Below, piece by piece: positions 46,238-55,870 of a stretch of 58,538 nucleotides of DNA. The notes under the pieces were generated by a model. That model saw only the letters and a program-made list of their open reading frames with translations, was not told the origin of the DNA and made no database searches. Position 1 is the stretch's first letter, and each line of letters starts with the position of its first letter. A program made the translations under genes and the position numbers. This stretch comes from Psychromonas sp. psych-6C06 (lineage in GTDB: Bacteria > Pseudomonadota > Gammaproteobacteria > Enterobacterales > Psychromonadaceae). Location of the stretch: assembly GCF_002835465.1 (NCBI RefSeq), contig NZ_PIZM01000011.1:1-58538 (forward strand), read 5' to 3'.

Positions 46238-48373
46238 ATGCAAGCTAATTTATCTACTGTTCTTATGGATCAAGAAGAGATCAATGAAATACAACAAGAA
46301 TTAGGAAAAGCTTCTTTAATGGGCAAAAGCCTCGAACAACTCATTATTGATACTGATAACTATATGGCATTGCCTCTTGATGTTCCTGGTCATAGCCCAG
46401 CAGGAGGGTATGCGCATAATAAACATCAACAAAATGGTAAATATATTGATCAAGCAGGTAGACTATTTTTAATTACCGGCGATGAAAAATATGCTCAATT
46501 TACAGCAAACTTATTAATGCAATACGCTGATAAATATTTAAAGCTTGGTTTTCAAGAGCAGCGTAATACCAACCCGCCAGGCCGTTTATTCCACCAGCTT
46601 TTAAATGAACATGTTTGGCTACTTTATGCCAGCTTAGGTTACAGCTGTATTAGCCATTGGTTATCAGCCACCCAACGACAAGAGATTATTGCTCGCTTAT
46701 TTATTCCTCTATTAGATATGTCGACTGTCCAATATGATTTCGATTTTGATCGTATTCATAATCATGGTATTTGGGCCGTTGCGTCAGTTGCTATTTGTGG
46801 TGCAGCAATAGGCCAAGATAAATACATCGACATGTCTATTCATGGCCTAAAAGGCGATGATGAAGAAGGTGGGTTCTTAGCACAAATCAGTAAACTGTTT
46901 GCACCCTCTGGCTATTATATGGAAGGTCCTTATTATCATCGTTATGCAATCCGCCCATTAGCTATGTTTGCTGAACTAGTACATCGCTTTCGCCCTGAAT
47001 TAGATATTTTTAACTTTAAAGATCAAGTTATTGGTAAAACCATCCAAGCAATGTTATCAACTGCCTATCCTAATGGCGTATTTCCTGCTTTAAACGACGC
47101 TTCCAAAACAATGGATATTAAAGATGAAGGCGTAATCATCGCACTTAGCTTGTTTGCTAAACATTACCCAGAAAATGAAAATATTTTAGGTATGGCAAAA
47201 ATTCAAGAGCGAGTTTGGGTTAATGGATGTGGGTTAGTGTTATCAAAGGCATATGAAGCTAAAAATAAGATTGAGATGCCCTGTTTACCAAGTGTTGAGC
47301 TCAATGAAGGTCGTGATGGTGACAAAGGAGCCCAGGGATTTATCCGCATGCAAAATAATACCGGTGATATAAGCCAACTGGTAATGAACTATGGTCAGCA
47401 TGGTATGGATCATGGTCACTTTGATACTTTAGGATTAACCTACTTTAATAATAACCAAGAAGTATTACGTGAATATGGTTTTGGTCGTTGGGTAAATGTA
47501 GAGCCTAAATTTGGTGGTCGTTATCTTGATGAAAACAAATCTTACGCGCGTCAGACTATTGCTCATAACCTAGTCACTGTCGATGCTGGCTGTCAAAACA
47601 GTTTTGATATCAACACTGCAGAAGCAAAACATGGTGAACCACATTTCTTTATCGGTAATGGTAACCTACAAGGCATGAGTGCATATGCCCATGACTTTTA
47701 CCCTGGCGTAACACAGCAACGTACATTATTGTTGGTAAATCATGAACAGCTTGCACACCCACTACTTATCGACCTTTTTCGTTTGAGTAGCGAAGAGACA
47801 CATCAATATGATTACGCATTACAGTATGAAGGCCAGATAGTACGAACCAATGTTGAACTTGAACACCATAATACGCTCAATTCAATGGGCAATGACTTTG
47901 GTTATCAACATCTATGGAATGTCGCACAGGGCAAGGCTCAAGACACAACATTAGTAAGCTGGTTACAAGGGCAAAGTTATTATACTTGGCTAAGTGCATC
48001 ATCATCCGATGATACGCTTTTCTGCACGCGCACAGGCGCGAATGATCCTTCATTTAACCTACGCAGCGAAACCAGCTTAGTTTTACGTCGACAAGCGAGA
48101 AATAGTTTATTTGCCAGTGTTATTGAAACTCATGGCTACTTTAATGAAGCAATTGAGGCTAGCCTTGATGCGCGCGGTAAAATACAACATATTAATATTA
48201 TTGGCTTTAATGATCATGCATCGATCATTGAAGTATATGGAGAAGGTATTGATTTAACGATCATGGTCAATAATGCTCCCGACGCCACAGTAGATAGCCA
48301 AACCACTATCGAATTTAATCAACAAACATACAGCTGGCAAGGATTTCTAGCAGTAGAATCAAAGAGGTCTTAA
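46238..48373 (+). CDS. PL17-family oligoalginate lyase, copy 1
   Basis: PL17 enzymes cut alginate oligomers to unsaturated monomers. The 711-residue protein has an alginate-lyase alpha barrel (about 1-340) and a heparinase II/III-like beta domain. N175, H176 and Y232 (IHNHG and PYYHRY) have the same 56-residue spacing as the catalytic N201/H202/Y258 of Alg17C. The metal-site histidines lie in DHGHFDTL and TIAHNL. No signal peptide is seen, so it is cytoplasmic. GAGG before the ATG at 46238 decides the start over a longer hydrophobic-looking extension to 46175. Confidence 0.92.
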   Translation: MQANLSTVLMDQEEINEIQQELGKASLMGKSLEQLIIDTDNYMALPLDVPGHSPAGGYAHNKHQQNGKYIDQAGRLFLITGDEKYAQFTANLLMQYADKYLKLGFQEQRNTNPPGRLFHQLLNEHVWLLYASLGYSCISHWLSATQRQEIIARLFIPLLDMSTVQYDFDFDRIHNHGIWAVASVAICGAAIGQDKYIDMSIHGLKGDDEEGGFLAQISKLFAPSGYYMEGPYYHRYAIRPLAMFAELVHRFRPELDIFNFKDQVIGKTIQAMLSTAYPNGVFPALNDASKTMDIKDEGVIIALSLFAKHYPENENILGMAKIQERVWVNGCGLVLSKAYEAKNKIEMPCLPSVELNEGRDGDKGAQGFIRMQNNTGDISQLVMNYGQHGMDHGHFDTLGLTYFNNNQEVLREYGFGRWVNVEPKFGGRYLDENKSYARQTIAHNLVTVDAGCQNSFDINTAEAKHGEPHFFIGNGNLQGMSAYAHDFYPGVTQQRTLLLVNHEQLAHPLLIDLFRLSSEETHQYDYALQYEGQIVRTNVELEHHNTLNSMGNDFGYQHLWNVAQGKAQDTTLVSWLQGQSYYTWLSASSSDDTLFCTRTGANDPSFNLRSETSLVLRRQARNSLFASVIETHGYFNEAIEASLDARGKIQHINIIGFNDHASIIEVYGEGIDLTIMVNNAPDATVDSQTTIEFNQQTYSWQGFLAVESKRS

Positions 48374-48375
48374 TC

Positions 48376-50523
48376 ATGAGTTATCAACCACTACTAATTA
48401 GTTTTGAAGAAGCAGCTGCATTACGCAAACACCTAAATAAAGATTCTTTGATCGGCCACTCTATTGCCGAAGAGATTGAAGCTCTTGAATCATATATGCC
48501 GATAGGTATTGAAATTCCTGGGCATGGTGAAGCTGGCGGTTACGAACATAACCGTCACAAACAGAACTACATCCACTTAGATTTAGCAGGTCGTTTATAT
48601 TTGATCACTGAAGATAAACGTTACCTCGATTACGCAACAAGCATGCTAATTGAGTACGCGAAAGTTTACAAAACACGTGAATTAAACATTAGCCGTGATT
48701 CAAATAAGCCTGGTCGTCTATTTCACCAAACATTAAATGAAAATATGTGGATGTTATATTCATCATGCGCATACTCTTGTATTCGCCATGAGTTAACTGA
48801 CGATCAACAGCAACTTATCGAAAATGATCTTTTCAAAGTAATGCTAGAAATGTTCGTTGAAACCTATGCAGAAAACTTCGATATTATTCATAACCATGGC
48901 CTATGGTCTGTGGCAAGTGCTGGTATTTGTGCTTACGCAATTAATGACCAAGCTACGGTAGACAAAGCTGTATATGGGCTAAAAGGCGATAGTGTTTCAG
49001 GTGGCTTCATAGCGCAACTTACACAACTATTCTCACCAGATGGTTACTACATGGAAGGCCCTTACTATCACCGTTTTTCATTACGTCCTATCTTCCTATT
49101 TGCAGAAACCATTGAACGTCGCCAACCTGAAATAGGTATCTACAAATTAAAAGATGAAGTGATTAAAACGACTGCCTTTGCGGTCATGTCGACAGCATTC
49201 CCTAACGGTACATTGCCTGCACTTAATGATTCATCTCGTACCATGGATATTAAAGATCTGGGTATTTTATTAGCGACCAATATCTGTTTTAAACGCTATG
49301 AACAAAATGAAACGTTATTAGCGATGGCTAAACATCAAGGTAAAGTCTGGGTTCATCATACCGGTGAAGCACTATCAAATGCTTTAGATAAAAATGCTGA
49401 TGTAGCAAACTTTAACTGGGGTAGCTTAAGCTTAACTGACGGGGCACAGGGTGAATGTGGCGGTATTACGATTCTCCGCCATCGAGATGTACAATCAGAT
49501 GATAGTATGGCGCTACTTTGGTATGGCCAGCACGGTAGTGATGCGAAGCTACACTCTGCATTGGATCATGGTCACTTTGACGGTTTACATTTAAGTCTAT
49601 TTAATAATAATCAAGAGTTCACGCATGACTACGGTTATGGTCGCTGGGTAAATATCGAGCCTAAATTTGGTGGTCGTTACATTCCTGAAAACAAAACCTA
49701 CTGTAAACAAACTATTGCCCATAACACCGTGGTAGTTGATCAAATCAGCCAAAACCAAGGTGTCACTGCAATTGCTCAGCAACACTTTGGTGAAAAACAC
49801 TTCACTTTATTAGGTGATGACAAACTACAGGCAATGAGTGCTTTCGCACGCGGTTATTACCCGGGTGTTGACCAGCAACGCACTGTCATCATGGCCGAAC
49901 TTGAGGGGTTTGAAAAGCCACTTATTATCGATCTATTCCGTATGATCAGCGATGAGCAACATTGTTATGACTACCCTGTTCATTATACGGGTCAAATTGT
50001 GCATACTAACTTTGAATATCAACAGCATAGTAGTTTAAATACGCTTGGTGAAGCACATGGATATCAACATTTATGGAATATCGGTCAAGGTAAAGTTGAA
50101 AAATCATCGCTTACTACTTGGTTAATGGGTGATAGTTATTACTCACTAATAAGTAGTGCAAATGAAAATAGTGAATTTATATTTGCTCGCACAGGCGCAA
50201 ATGATCCTGATTTCAATTTACGTAGCGAGCCGATGTTTGTATTACGTCAGAAAGGCGATAATCATCTATTTGCTAACGTTTATGAAACACATGGCTACTT
50301 TAATGAAGCAATAGAAGCGAGTTTAAATGCACGTGGTTTAGTTCACTCTGTTACCGTTTTGCATTCGAATGATGATGCTTCTGTGGTCGCGATTAATCTA
50401 GTTTCAGGAAAACAGATTAAAGTTTGTGTTGCTAATCGCGTGGATGTCGATGCTCAAACAAATAATAACGTTGAAATTAATGGTGAAGTAATTAACTGGC
50501 AAGGTGCGGTTGCACTCATTTAA
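48376..50523 (+). CDS. PL17-family oligoalginate lyase, copy 2
   Basis: This 715-residue paralogue of the preceding gene starts 2 bp after its stop, with AGAGG before the ATG. The same catalytic set is present: N173, H174 and Y230 (IHNHG and PYYHRF), plus LDHGHFDGL and TIAHNTVVVD in the metal-binding domain. By eye the two proteins share roughly half of their residues along the whole length. It also lacks a signal peptide. A short insertion (DSMALLWYGQHGSDAKLHSA region) distinguishes it just before the metal site. Confidence 0.92.
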   Translation: MSYQPLLISFEEAAALRKHLNKDSLIGHSIAEEIEALESYMPIGIEIPGHGEAGGYEHNRHKQNYIHLDLAGRLYLITEDKRYLDYATSMLIEYAKVYKTRELNISRDSNKPGRLFHQTLNENMWMLYSSCAYSCIRHELTDDQQQLIENDLFKVMLEMFVETYAENFDIIHNHGLWSVASAGICAYAINDQATVDKAVYGLKGDSVSGGFIAQLTQLFSPDGYYMEGPYYHRFSLRPIFLFAETIERRQPEIGIYKLKDEVIKTTAFAVMSTAFPNGTLPALNDSSRTMDIKDLGILLATNICFKRYEQNETLLAMAKHQGKVWVHHTGEALSNALDKNADVANFNWGSLSLTDGAQGECGGITILRHRDVQSDDSMALLWYGQHGSDAKLHSALDHGHFDGLHLSLFNNNQEFTHDYGYGRWVNIEPKFGGRYIPENKTYCKQTIAHNTVVVDQISQNQGVTAIAQQHFGEKHFTLLGDDKLQAMSAFARGYYPGVDQQRTVIMAELEGFEKPLIIDLFRMISDEQHCYDYPVHYTGQIVHTNFEYQQHSSLNTLGEAHGYQHLWNIGQGKVEKSSLTTWLMGDSYYSLISSANENSEFIFARTGANDPDFNLRSEPMFVLRQKGDNHLFANVYETHGYFNEAIEASLNARGLVHSVTVLHSNDDASVVAINLVSGKQIKVCVANRVDVDAQTNNNVEINGEVINWQGAVALI

Positions 50524-50538
50524 TCACTTTATCGAGTG

Positions 50539-50560
50539 GGTGGTTTTACCTAAAACCACC
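50539..50560 (+). terminator. Hairpin after the PL17 pair
   Basis: A 10-bp inverted repeat GGTGGTTTTA / TAAAACCACC with a 2-nt spacer lies 16 bp after the stop. The T-run is weak, so a second terminator further on may do most of the work. Confidence 0.55.
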
Positions 50561-50568
50561 TTAAATAA

Positions 50569-50725
50569 TACCAATTCCGCTAATATAGCGATCAAATATT
50601 ACGCAGGAAAAAGGAGTTAGTTCAAAGCGAAAATTGATGCAAATAGTTGTTCCCTTTACGAAATTTTTAACGCTGAAATAGCTTCTTTTAACCAGTAAGA
50701 TTGATCAGTTATTTAGTGGATTTGG
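50569..50725. repeat. MITE-like repeat, well-preserved copy
   Basis: This 157-bp element is flanked by TA, with inverted ends CCAATTCCGCTAAT... and ...ATTTAGTGGATTTGG. It is nearly identical to the copy at 57429. No reading frame of note is inside. Together with the degenerate copy at 50867 and the terminators it fills the 425-bp gap after the PL17 genes. Confidence 0.9.
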
Positions 50726-50732
50726 TATAACA

Positions 50733-50770
50733 TTAAGCCGAGTAGGGTAGACAACCTTTACTCGGCTTTT
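50733..50770 (+). terminator. Second terminator after the PL17 operon
   Basis: AAGCCGAGTA (50733-50742) pairs with TACTCGGCTT (50757-50766), followed by TTTT. The T-run is on the plus strand only. It lies beyond the MITE-like repeat, so the repeat probably inserted between gene and terminator. Confidence 0.8.
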
Positions 50771-50866
50771 TTATGAAAAATGATAATACTAATTTGGATG
50801 AGTAAGTTGTCTAACATTACACAAAAAAATGAATATGGATAAAGCGTTTAATTATACAATAGCTGG

Positions 50867-50942
50867 CTATTGGGATTTAAAATAACGAAACGATCATTAA
50901 TTTTAACCAACAAGATTGATCGGGTATTTATCTAGGTTGGTA
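50867..50942. repeat. Degenerate right half of the MITE-like repeat
   Basis: The stretch TTTTAACCAACAAGATTGAT then GGGTATTT...TTGG and TA (50901-50942) aligns with the right end of the copies at 50569 and 57429. The left end is not recognisable. Confidence 0.6.
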
Positions 50943-50948
50943 TAAAGT

Positions 50949-51665
50949 TTAACTAGGATCTATTTTCAGATCGCGAAAAGTCGCTTTATCATCTTGAAAA
51001 CGTTTCTTTAACAGCGCTAAATAAAGCTCTGCCGTTGCTAATGCGTCAATTAAAGCACCATGTGCTGGATATTCAGGTAAACCATGTCGTTCACGTGTGG
51101 AGCTTAAACGGAAGTCTGCCGATTGTGCACTGCCTTTATGAATAATGAATGATTTTTCAATACTTAAAGTATCTACCCATAACAGCGGTAATGGCGGTAA
51201 ATTAAATTGTTTAGCGACATAGTAATCTAAAAAACGTTTCTCAATGACACTGCCATGTGCAACTAATACTTTTCCGACGAGTGAGGCAAAGAATTTTTCT
51301 AATATCTCATTGAGGGGCGTCCCATTTTCTAACATTTCAGGCACAATATGATTAATGATTGCTGTTTCAGCTTTGATTTTTTTAGTCGATTTTACAAACT
51401 GTTCAACCGCTTCTGAGAGTAATATTTTTTGATTTTGAATGGGGAGATAACCAATACTTAATAGGTGATCTGTTTCAGGGTGGAAACCTGTGGTTTCAAT
51501 ATCTAAGGCGATATAGTCCAGTTTTAATAGATCCTCATCAATATCGGGTAAAGGCGCGCGAAGTAATGCCAGGATATGATCCGGTATCTTATGTTTGTTA
51601 ATATAGCGCGCCCGCTTTCGTTGTAATTGATTGAGTGGATGAAAATAGTTAAACATCGATAACAT
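50949..51665 (-). CDS. DnaQ-like 3'-5' exonuclease (DEDDh family)
   Basis: The 238-residue protein has the DEDDh exonuclease motifs: ALDIETTGF near residue 52, a middle VAHGS stretch and the C-terminal HGALIDALATAELY region. It resembles the proofreading epsilon subunit but is a stand-alone family member, probably not DnaQ itself. AAGGAGAGG before the ATG at 51665 fixes the start; the longer frame to 51758 runs into the upstream gene. It is 10 bp downstream of the CBS/DUF294 gene and likely works with it. Confidence 0.85.
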   Translation of the reverse strand: MLSMFNYFHPLNQLQRKRARYINKHKIPDHILALLRAPLPDIDEDLLKLDYIALDIETTGFHPETDHLLSIGYLPIQNQKILLSEAVEQFVKSTKKIKAETAIINHIVPEMLENGTPLNEILEKFFASLVGKVLVAHGSVIEKRFLDYYVAKQFNLPPLPLLWVDTLSIEKSFIIHKGSAQSADFRLSSTRERHGLPEYPAHGALIDALATAELYLALLKKRFQDDKATFRDLKIDPS

Positions 51666-51675
51666 CAACCTCTCC

Positions 51676-53559
51676 TTAAGATATATCCACAGAAAATGCT
51701 TCACGCGTAAAACGTAATTTAGCCGCGTCCTGTAGATCGGAGATGATCCTAAATGCATCTTTTAAATGTTTTCGTTCAAAACTACCAAAAATATTAGGAT
51801 CAATATGATTATCAGGCTCTCTACCCGCTTTTAATTCTTTAAGCTGATGTGTGAGGCGAATTTGAGTAATAAACCGAAATGCCCCTAATACATTTTTTAA
51901 CATCTCTTCACTTAACATATTCTTGTCATAAGCCTCGTTAAAACGTGTCACGGTTTCGCTAGAGGTTGCCCCTGCAGCTAAACCATAAATTCTCGCTAAA
52001 TCAACAATTAGCGTCAGTGCAAACTTCTTAATATTGAGCATATTAGAGTGACTTCCTGTTTTTTCTAGCACCAATGAATTAAAAATACCTAGTGGGGGAT
52101 TAATTGATATTGAATCACGCACCAAAGAGGGAAGAAAAATACTCGATTTAGCAATGCCATCAAAAAGGTGTGACTGCAACTCATTATTAAATTGCTGATC
52201 GCCGAATAACCAACGAGTTTCTAAAAAGACACTGATATTCAATAAACAGTCGTATTCAGGGTTAGCTATCCATTTATCATAATAAGCTTTCCACACACGT
52301 AAAGGCTGACACCATTTAGGGTTAGCGGCCATAAACTTACCAGTACACAGCGGAAAACCACAGGCGTCTAAGGCATTACAAATCCACATTGAAAAATGCT
52401 GAAAATATAATCGGTCGCTTGATGTAGCTTCATCAGACAATATGATGGCGTTATCTTGATCTGAGAGCATATGAATTTCATTACGAGCATGAGAGCCCGC
52501 CACTATCCATGCGTACTCACAAGGTGGCGTACCAAAATGTTTCTCAGCCATTTGAATTAAACGGCGATTATAAGCATCCATAATCATCGTCATTACATGG
52601 CCAATTACATCACCGTTTACTTGTCCCTCTACTAACGCTTCAAAAATAGCTTGGCGTTCAGATGTAAGTAATGCTAAATCCTGTGCTGTTTCTGCATACT
52701 TAATTTTTTCAATAAGAAATACAGCTTGCATACGATTATTTCGCACCAAATGAGTGGTAGTCAATAAACCAAATACACGGTTATTTTCAACAACAGGTAG
52801 GCTGCGAATATTATGTTGCATCATCAATGAGGATGCTTTTAACACGAGATCATGAGGGCCGATAGTAAGTGGATCTTCTGTCATTACTTGTGAAACTGGC
52901 GTTTGAATATCTACGCCCGCTAAAATAACACGTTTAGTCATATCACGATCAGTGATTAAACCAACGATAACCCCCTCTTTCATGACAACAGCTGTCGGTG
53001 AACACACGGCGATAATATCGCGTGCCACCTCCTGAATTGGTGTATCGTGTTGCACCACTGCAATTTTATCACTTGCAACTTCGGACACCTTTTTGACAAA
53101 GATGCCTTTTTCGCTATCCGACCAAACAACATCCAGTGCAGAATGCAGACGAACCTGTGCATTACTCGCAAAATGTTCAACAAATAACGGGTGTTCTTCA
53201 AGTAGTTTTAATAATTCAGCATGGGGAATTAAATACAATAACGTGCTTTCTATTGCTGTCGCAGTGTAGTCTTCTTTATCCTCTTTATGCTTTTCTAAGA
53301 AGGTAAAACCAAACAGGTCTTCTTCACTCAATTTTGCACGTAACATACCACTGTGTTTACGCTGCTCCATTGAGCCAGTTCGAATGACATAAAGATATCG
53401 TAACTCATGCTCTCCCCCAAAATGGATCTGCTCACCCTTCGCTAAATAAATGATTTTAATTGAAGAAGCAATTTGTCGCTGTAAATCACGAGGTAACTTA
53501 TCAAAGGGATCAATACGCGCGATAAAATCATGAATATTAGGGATCAAAGTTTGAGGCAT
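51676..53559 (-). CDS. Cyclic-nucleotide-binding / CBS / DUF294 nucleotidyltransferase-like protein
   Basis: The 627-residue cytoplasmic protein has three modules. A cNMP-binding domain covers about 15-125. A pair of CBS domains covers about 155-285 (with GLITDRDMTKRVI and DPLTIGPHDLVLKASS). A DUF294 nucleotidyltransferase-like region from about 335 carries GSHARNEIHMLSDQDNAII, a GlnD-type catalytic pattern. It is therefore a probable signal-responsive nucleotidyltransferase; its target is unknown. It is paired with the downstream exonuclease gene. Confidence 0.88.
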   Translation of the reverse strand: MPQTLIPNIHDFIARIDPFDKLPRDLQRQIASSIKIIYLAKGEQIHFGGEHELRYLYVIRTGSMEQRKHSGMLRAKLSEEDLFGFTFLEKHKEDKEDYTATAIESTLLYLIPHAELLKLLEEHPLFVEHFASNAQVRLHSALDVVWSDSEKGIFVKKVSEVASDKIAVVQHDTPIQEVARDIIAVCSPTAVVMKEGVIVGLITDRDMTKRVILAGVDIQTPVSQVMTEDPLTIGPHDLVLKASSLMMQHNIRSLPVVENNRVFGLLTTTHLVRNNRMQAVFLIEKIKYAETAQDLALLTSERQAIFEALVEGQVNGDVIGHVMTMIMDAYNRRLIQMAEKHFGTPPCEYAWIVAGSHARNEIHMLSDQDNAIILSDEATSSDRLYFQHFSMWICNALDACGFPLCTGKFMAANPKWCQPLRVWKAYYDKWIANPEYDCLLNISVFLETRWLFGDQQFNNELQSHLFDGIAKSSIFLPSLVRDSISINPPLGIFNSLVLEKTGSHSNMLNIKKFALTLIVDLARIYGLAAGATSSETVTRFNEAYDKNMLSEEMLKNVLGAFRFITQIRLTHQLKELKAGREPDNHIDPNIFGSFERKHLKDAFRIISDLQDAAKLRFTREAFSVDIS

Positions 53560-53594
53560 AATTAGTCCATTATAATATTTTTAAAGCTAACGAA

Positions 53595-53625
53595 AAAAGC
53601 CATTCTTTATTAAAGAATGGCTTTT
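53595..53625 (-). terminator. Terminator after the DEH-reductase-like gene
   Basis: The 15-bp arms AAAAGCCATTCTTTA and TAAAGAATGGCTTTT have a 1-nt centre. On the minus strand the T-run continues for two more bases. It ends transcription of the 53686 gene. Confidence 0.85.
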
Positions 53626-53685
53626 AAATCAACGTCTGTCTAGCTTATTAGAGAGCAATTTCAACACTACTATCAATAGCCCAAA

Positions 53686-54567
53686 TTACTTTTCTAATTT
53701 AGTGAAGTAATCGAAAATAACAGGTACATCATTTTGACCTAAACCAGCATCAACACCAGCTTGTAGGGCTTTAGAAGTACCTTCAGCAATTGGAGATTGA
53801 GTACCTAAATCAGAAACCATTTGTAAGAAGTAACCAAGATCTTTGTTTGCATTAGCAACAGAGAAACCTAATTTTTCTTCATTATCAACAGCGTAGAACT
53901 TAGTAAACTGCATGAATGGTGAATTAGAAGGGCCTGCAGACATAATGTCGAATAATTGTTGACCATCAACGCCAGCAGCTTTAGCTACAGCAAACGCTTG
54001 AGACATCGCAGTAACTGTCGTCATACCAATAAAGTTATTAATTAACTTAGTTGTGTGGCCCGCACCTAATTTACCTAAATGAAATACGTTCTCGCCTTGC
54101 TCTTCTAATACAGGCTTAACTTTATTAAACGTTTCTACATCACCAGCCGCCATGATGTTTAATAGACCATCTTTAGCATGTGCAGGAGTACGGCCAAGAG
54201 GAGCATCGATCATGCCACAACCTTTCTCTGCTAACGCAGCACCGATTTTTTGAGTTGAAGCAGGAATAGAAGTACCAAAATCAATTAATGTAGCACCTTC
54301 TTTCATTCCAGCTAGCACGCCGTCTTCGCCGTATACGATTTTTTCAACAACTGCAGAAGTTGTCAGGCAGAATTCAACGATATCAGAAGCAGCAGCTAAT
54401 TCTTTAGCAGAAGTGAATTGCGTCGCGTTACCACGAGCAAGTACAGCATCAACAGCATCTTGGCTTAAATCCATCACGTTTACGTGGTAACCACGTGTTT
54501 GTAAGTTTTCAACCATGTTGCCGCCCATAAGGCCAAGACCGATGAAACCGATTACTGGTTTAGTCAT
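53686..54567 (-). CDS. dehR: 3-hydroxyisobutyrate-dehydrogenase-family enzyme, probable DEH reductase (DehR type)
   Basis: The 293-residue beta-hydroxyacid dehydrogenase has an N-terminal Rossmann motif (GFIGLGLMGGNM, 7-18), an acidic residue at the end of the second strand (D33 in VMDLS) that favours NADH over NADPH, and catalytic K174 and N178 in KLINNF. Family members in alginate loci of Vibrio reduce DEH to KDG, the step otherwise missing from this locus. It is preceded by an operator-like palindrome. A general 2-hydroxy-3-oxopropionate reductase remains possible from sequence alone. Confidence 0.78.
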   Translation of the reverse strand: MTKPVIGFIGLGLMGGNMVENLQTRGYHVNVMDLSQDAVDAVLARGNATQFTSAKELAAASDIVEFCLTTSAVVEKIVYGEDGVLAGMKEGATLIDFGTSIPASTQKIGAALAEKGCGMIDAPLGRTPAHAKDGLLNIMAAGDVETFNKVKPVLEEQGENVFHLGKLGAGHTTKLINNFIGMTTVTAMSQAFAVAKAAGVDGQQLFDIMSAGPSNSPFMQFTKFYAVDNEEKLGFSVANANKDLGYFLQMVSDLGTQSPIAEGTSKALQAGVDAGLGQNDVPVIFDYFTKLEK

Positions 54568-54663
54568 AATAAACTCCTGAATATATTAATGTATGGATAG
54601 TTGAGAGTAGCGTCAGTATGCTGCCTCTTTATTAAATCTGTTGCTATAATATACATCTCTTAT

Positions 54664-54679
54664 TTGTATTACAATACAA
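54664..54679. promoter_or_regulatory. Putative GntR operator upstream of dehR
   Basis: TTGTATTACAATACAA is the most symmetrical copy: 7-bp arms TTGTATT and AATACAA around AC. It lies 97 bp before the dehR start. The gap 54680-54957 shows nothing else I can name. Confidence 0.7.
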
Positions 54680-54957
54680 CAAATAAAAATAATTACATTT
54701 AATTTATTTATTGAAGCTTTAATAACAACTATAAAACCGATGGAGAGGCTAAATCAGTTTTAAACAAACTTATAAAATACTAATTTTAAAGAATATATAT
54801 CAAACCATAAGGAGGAGGTACATATAAAGTTAGCTTGAGGCAAATAGTAAGCAAAGAGGTTTAATTGACTTTTTAACGATATATAAAAGGAAGTACAGTT
54901 ATAAGTTTAGGTCTTACAACTAAAATCAGAAAACTAAAGCAATGGAATTTAAAAAAT

Positions 54958-55094
54958 GATCTCGTATTACGCAGAAAGAATTAAACTACCAAGGCGTGAG
55001 ATAGTGAAGAGAGTGATTATCCCTTCAAAGCTCACAACACAGGTAGCGTAAATGTTAACAAGTAAGACTGAATACCTTTTTAACTCTTTTGGTA
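54958..55094. repeat. Diverged copy of the MITE-like repeat
   Basis: It keeps the CGTATTACGCAGAAAG stretch on the left and ends TTTTGG then TA, immediately against the stop codon of the GntR gene. The middle is much changed. It is assigned by order of matching blocks rather than close identity. Confidence 0.5.
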
Positions 55095-55808
55095 TTAGTT
55101 GCTTGTTGGTAAACGATGATTACTGTTATTCAATAGATCAGTATTCGCTTGTCTTGCTTTATCAGGATCGCCCGCCATGATTGCAGTATAAATAGCACGA
55201 TGCTCCTCAATACATGTTCCACCTTTTTCAGATGAATGGCCAATAAAGCTTTTAAACATAGTACACAGTACATTAGCAAAAGGGAGGAAAAAATTATTAC
55301 CGGTAGAAGAAAAAACCAGTCGATGAAACTCCATGTCAGCTTCAGTCCATGCTTCAACATCAAAGTTTGCTGAGATTTCATCCATTTTTTGAAAGGTGTT
55401 AGATAATAAAATACGCTGCTCTGCACTTGCGTTACTAGCAGCCAATGCAGCGGCTTCAGGCTCAATAGCTTTTCTCAATGCTAAAAACTCTTTATAGATT
55501 AGTTCATTATCACCAATATCAATAATCCAATCTAATAACTGCGGATCTAAAAAGTTCCAATTATCTCGACTTTTAACACGTGTTCCGACTTTAGGCTTGG
55601 ATTCAAGTAGCCCTTTCGATGTCAGTAGTTTAATGGCTTCTCGAAGAGCCGTGCGACTGACACTAAATTGTTCGCATAAAGCCATTTCGCTAGGAATGAT
55701 ATCGTTCTGTGCTAACTCTGCAGATAGAATTTTACGTGCTATTTCACGAGCAACTTGTACATGCAAGCTTCTCTTCGAACCCGCTATTTGAAAAAATGAA
55801 TTACTCAT
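55095..55808 (-). CDS. FadR-subfamily GntR transcriptional regulator
   Basis: The 237-residue protein has an N-terminal winged helix-turn-helix (about 15-80, with IPSEMALCEQFSVSRTALRE at 38-57) and a C-terminal FCD ligand-binding domain (about 95-230) whose Asp/His positions usually bind a metal. FadR-type regulators of uronate genes typically respond to pathway intermediates. Its position between dehR and kdgM, and the shared palindrome before all of these genes, make it the likely regulator of the alginate locus, including itself. Confidence 0.88.
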   Translation of the reverse strand: MSNSFFQIAGSKRSLHVQVAREIARKILSAELAQNDIIPSEMALCEQFSVSRTALREAIKLLTSKGLLESKPKVGTRVKSRDNWNFLDPQLLDWIIDIGDNELIYKEFLALRKAIEPEAAALAASNASAEQRILLSNTFQKMDEISANFDVEAWTEADMEFHRLVFSSTGNNFFLPFANVLCTMFKSFIGHSSEKGGTCIEEHRAIYTAIMAGDPDKARQANTDLLNNSNHRLPTSN

Positions 55809-55837
55809 GGAACCTCCTTATTGTTTCAATCTAGCTC

Positions 55838-55853
55838 TATTGTAATACAAATA
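55838..55853. promoter_or_regulatory. Putative operator upstream of the GntR gene
   Basis: On the minus strand TTGTATTACAATA (55850-55838) matches 13 consecutive positions of the recurring palindrome. It lies 30 bp before the regulator's ATG, consistent with autoregulation. Confidence 0.65.
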
Positions 55854-55870
55854 AGCAGGGTAATATAGTA

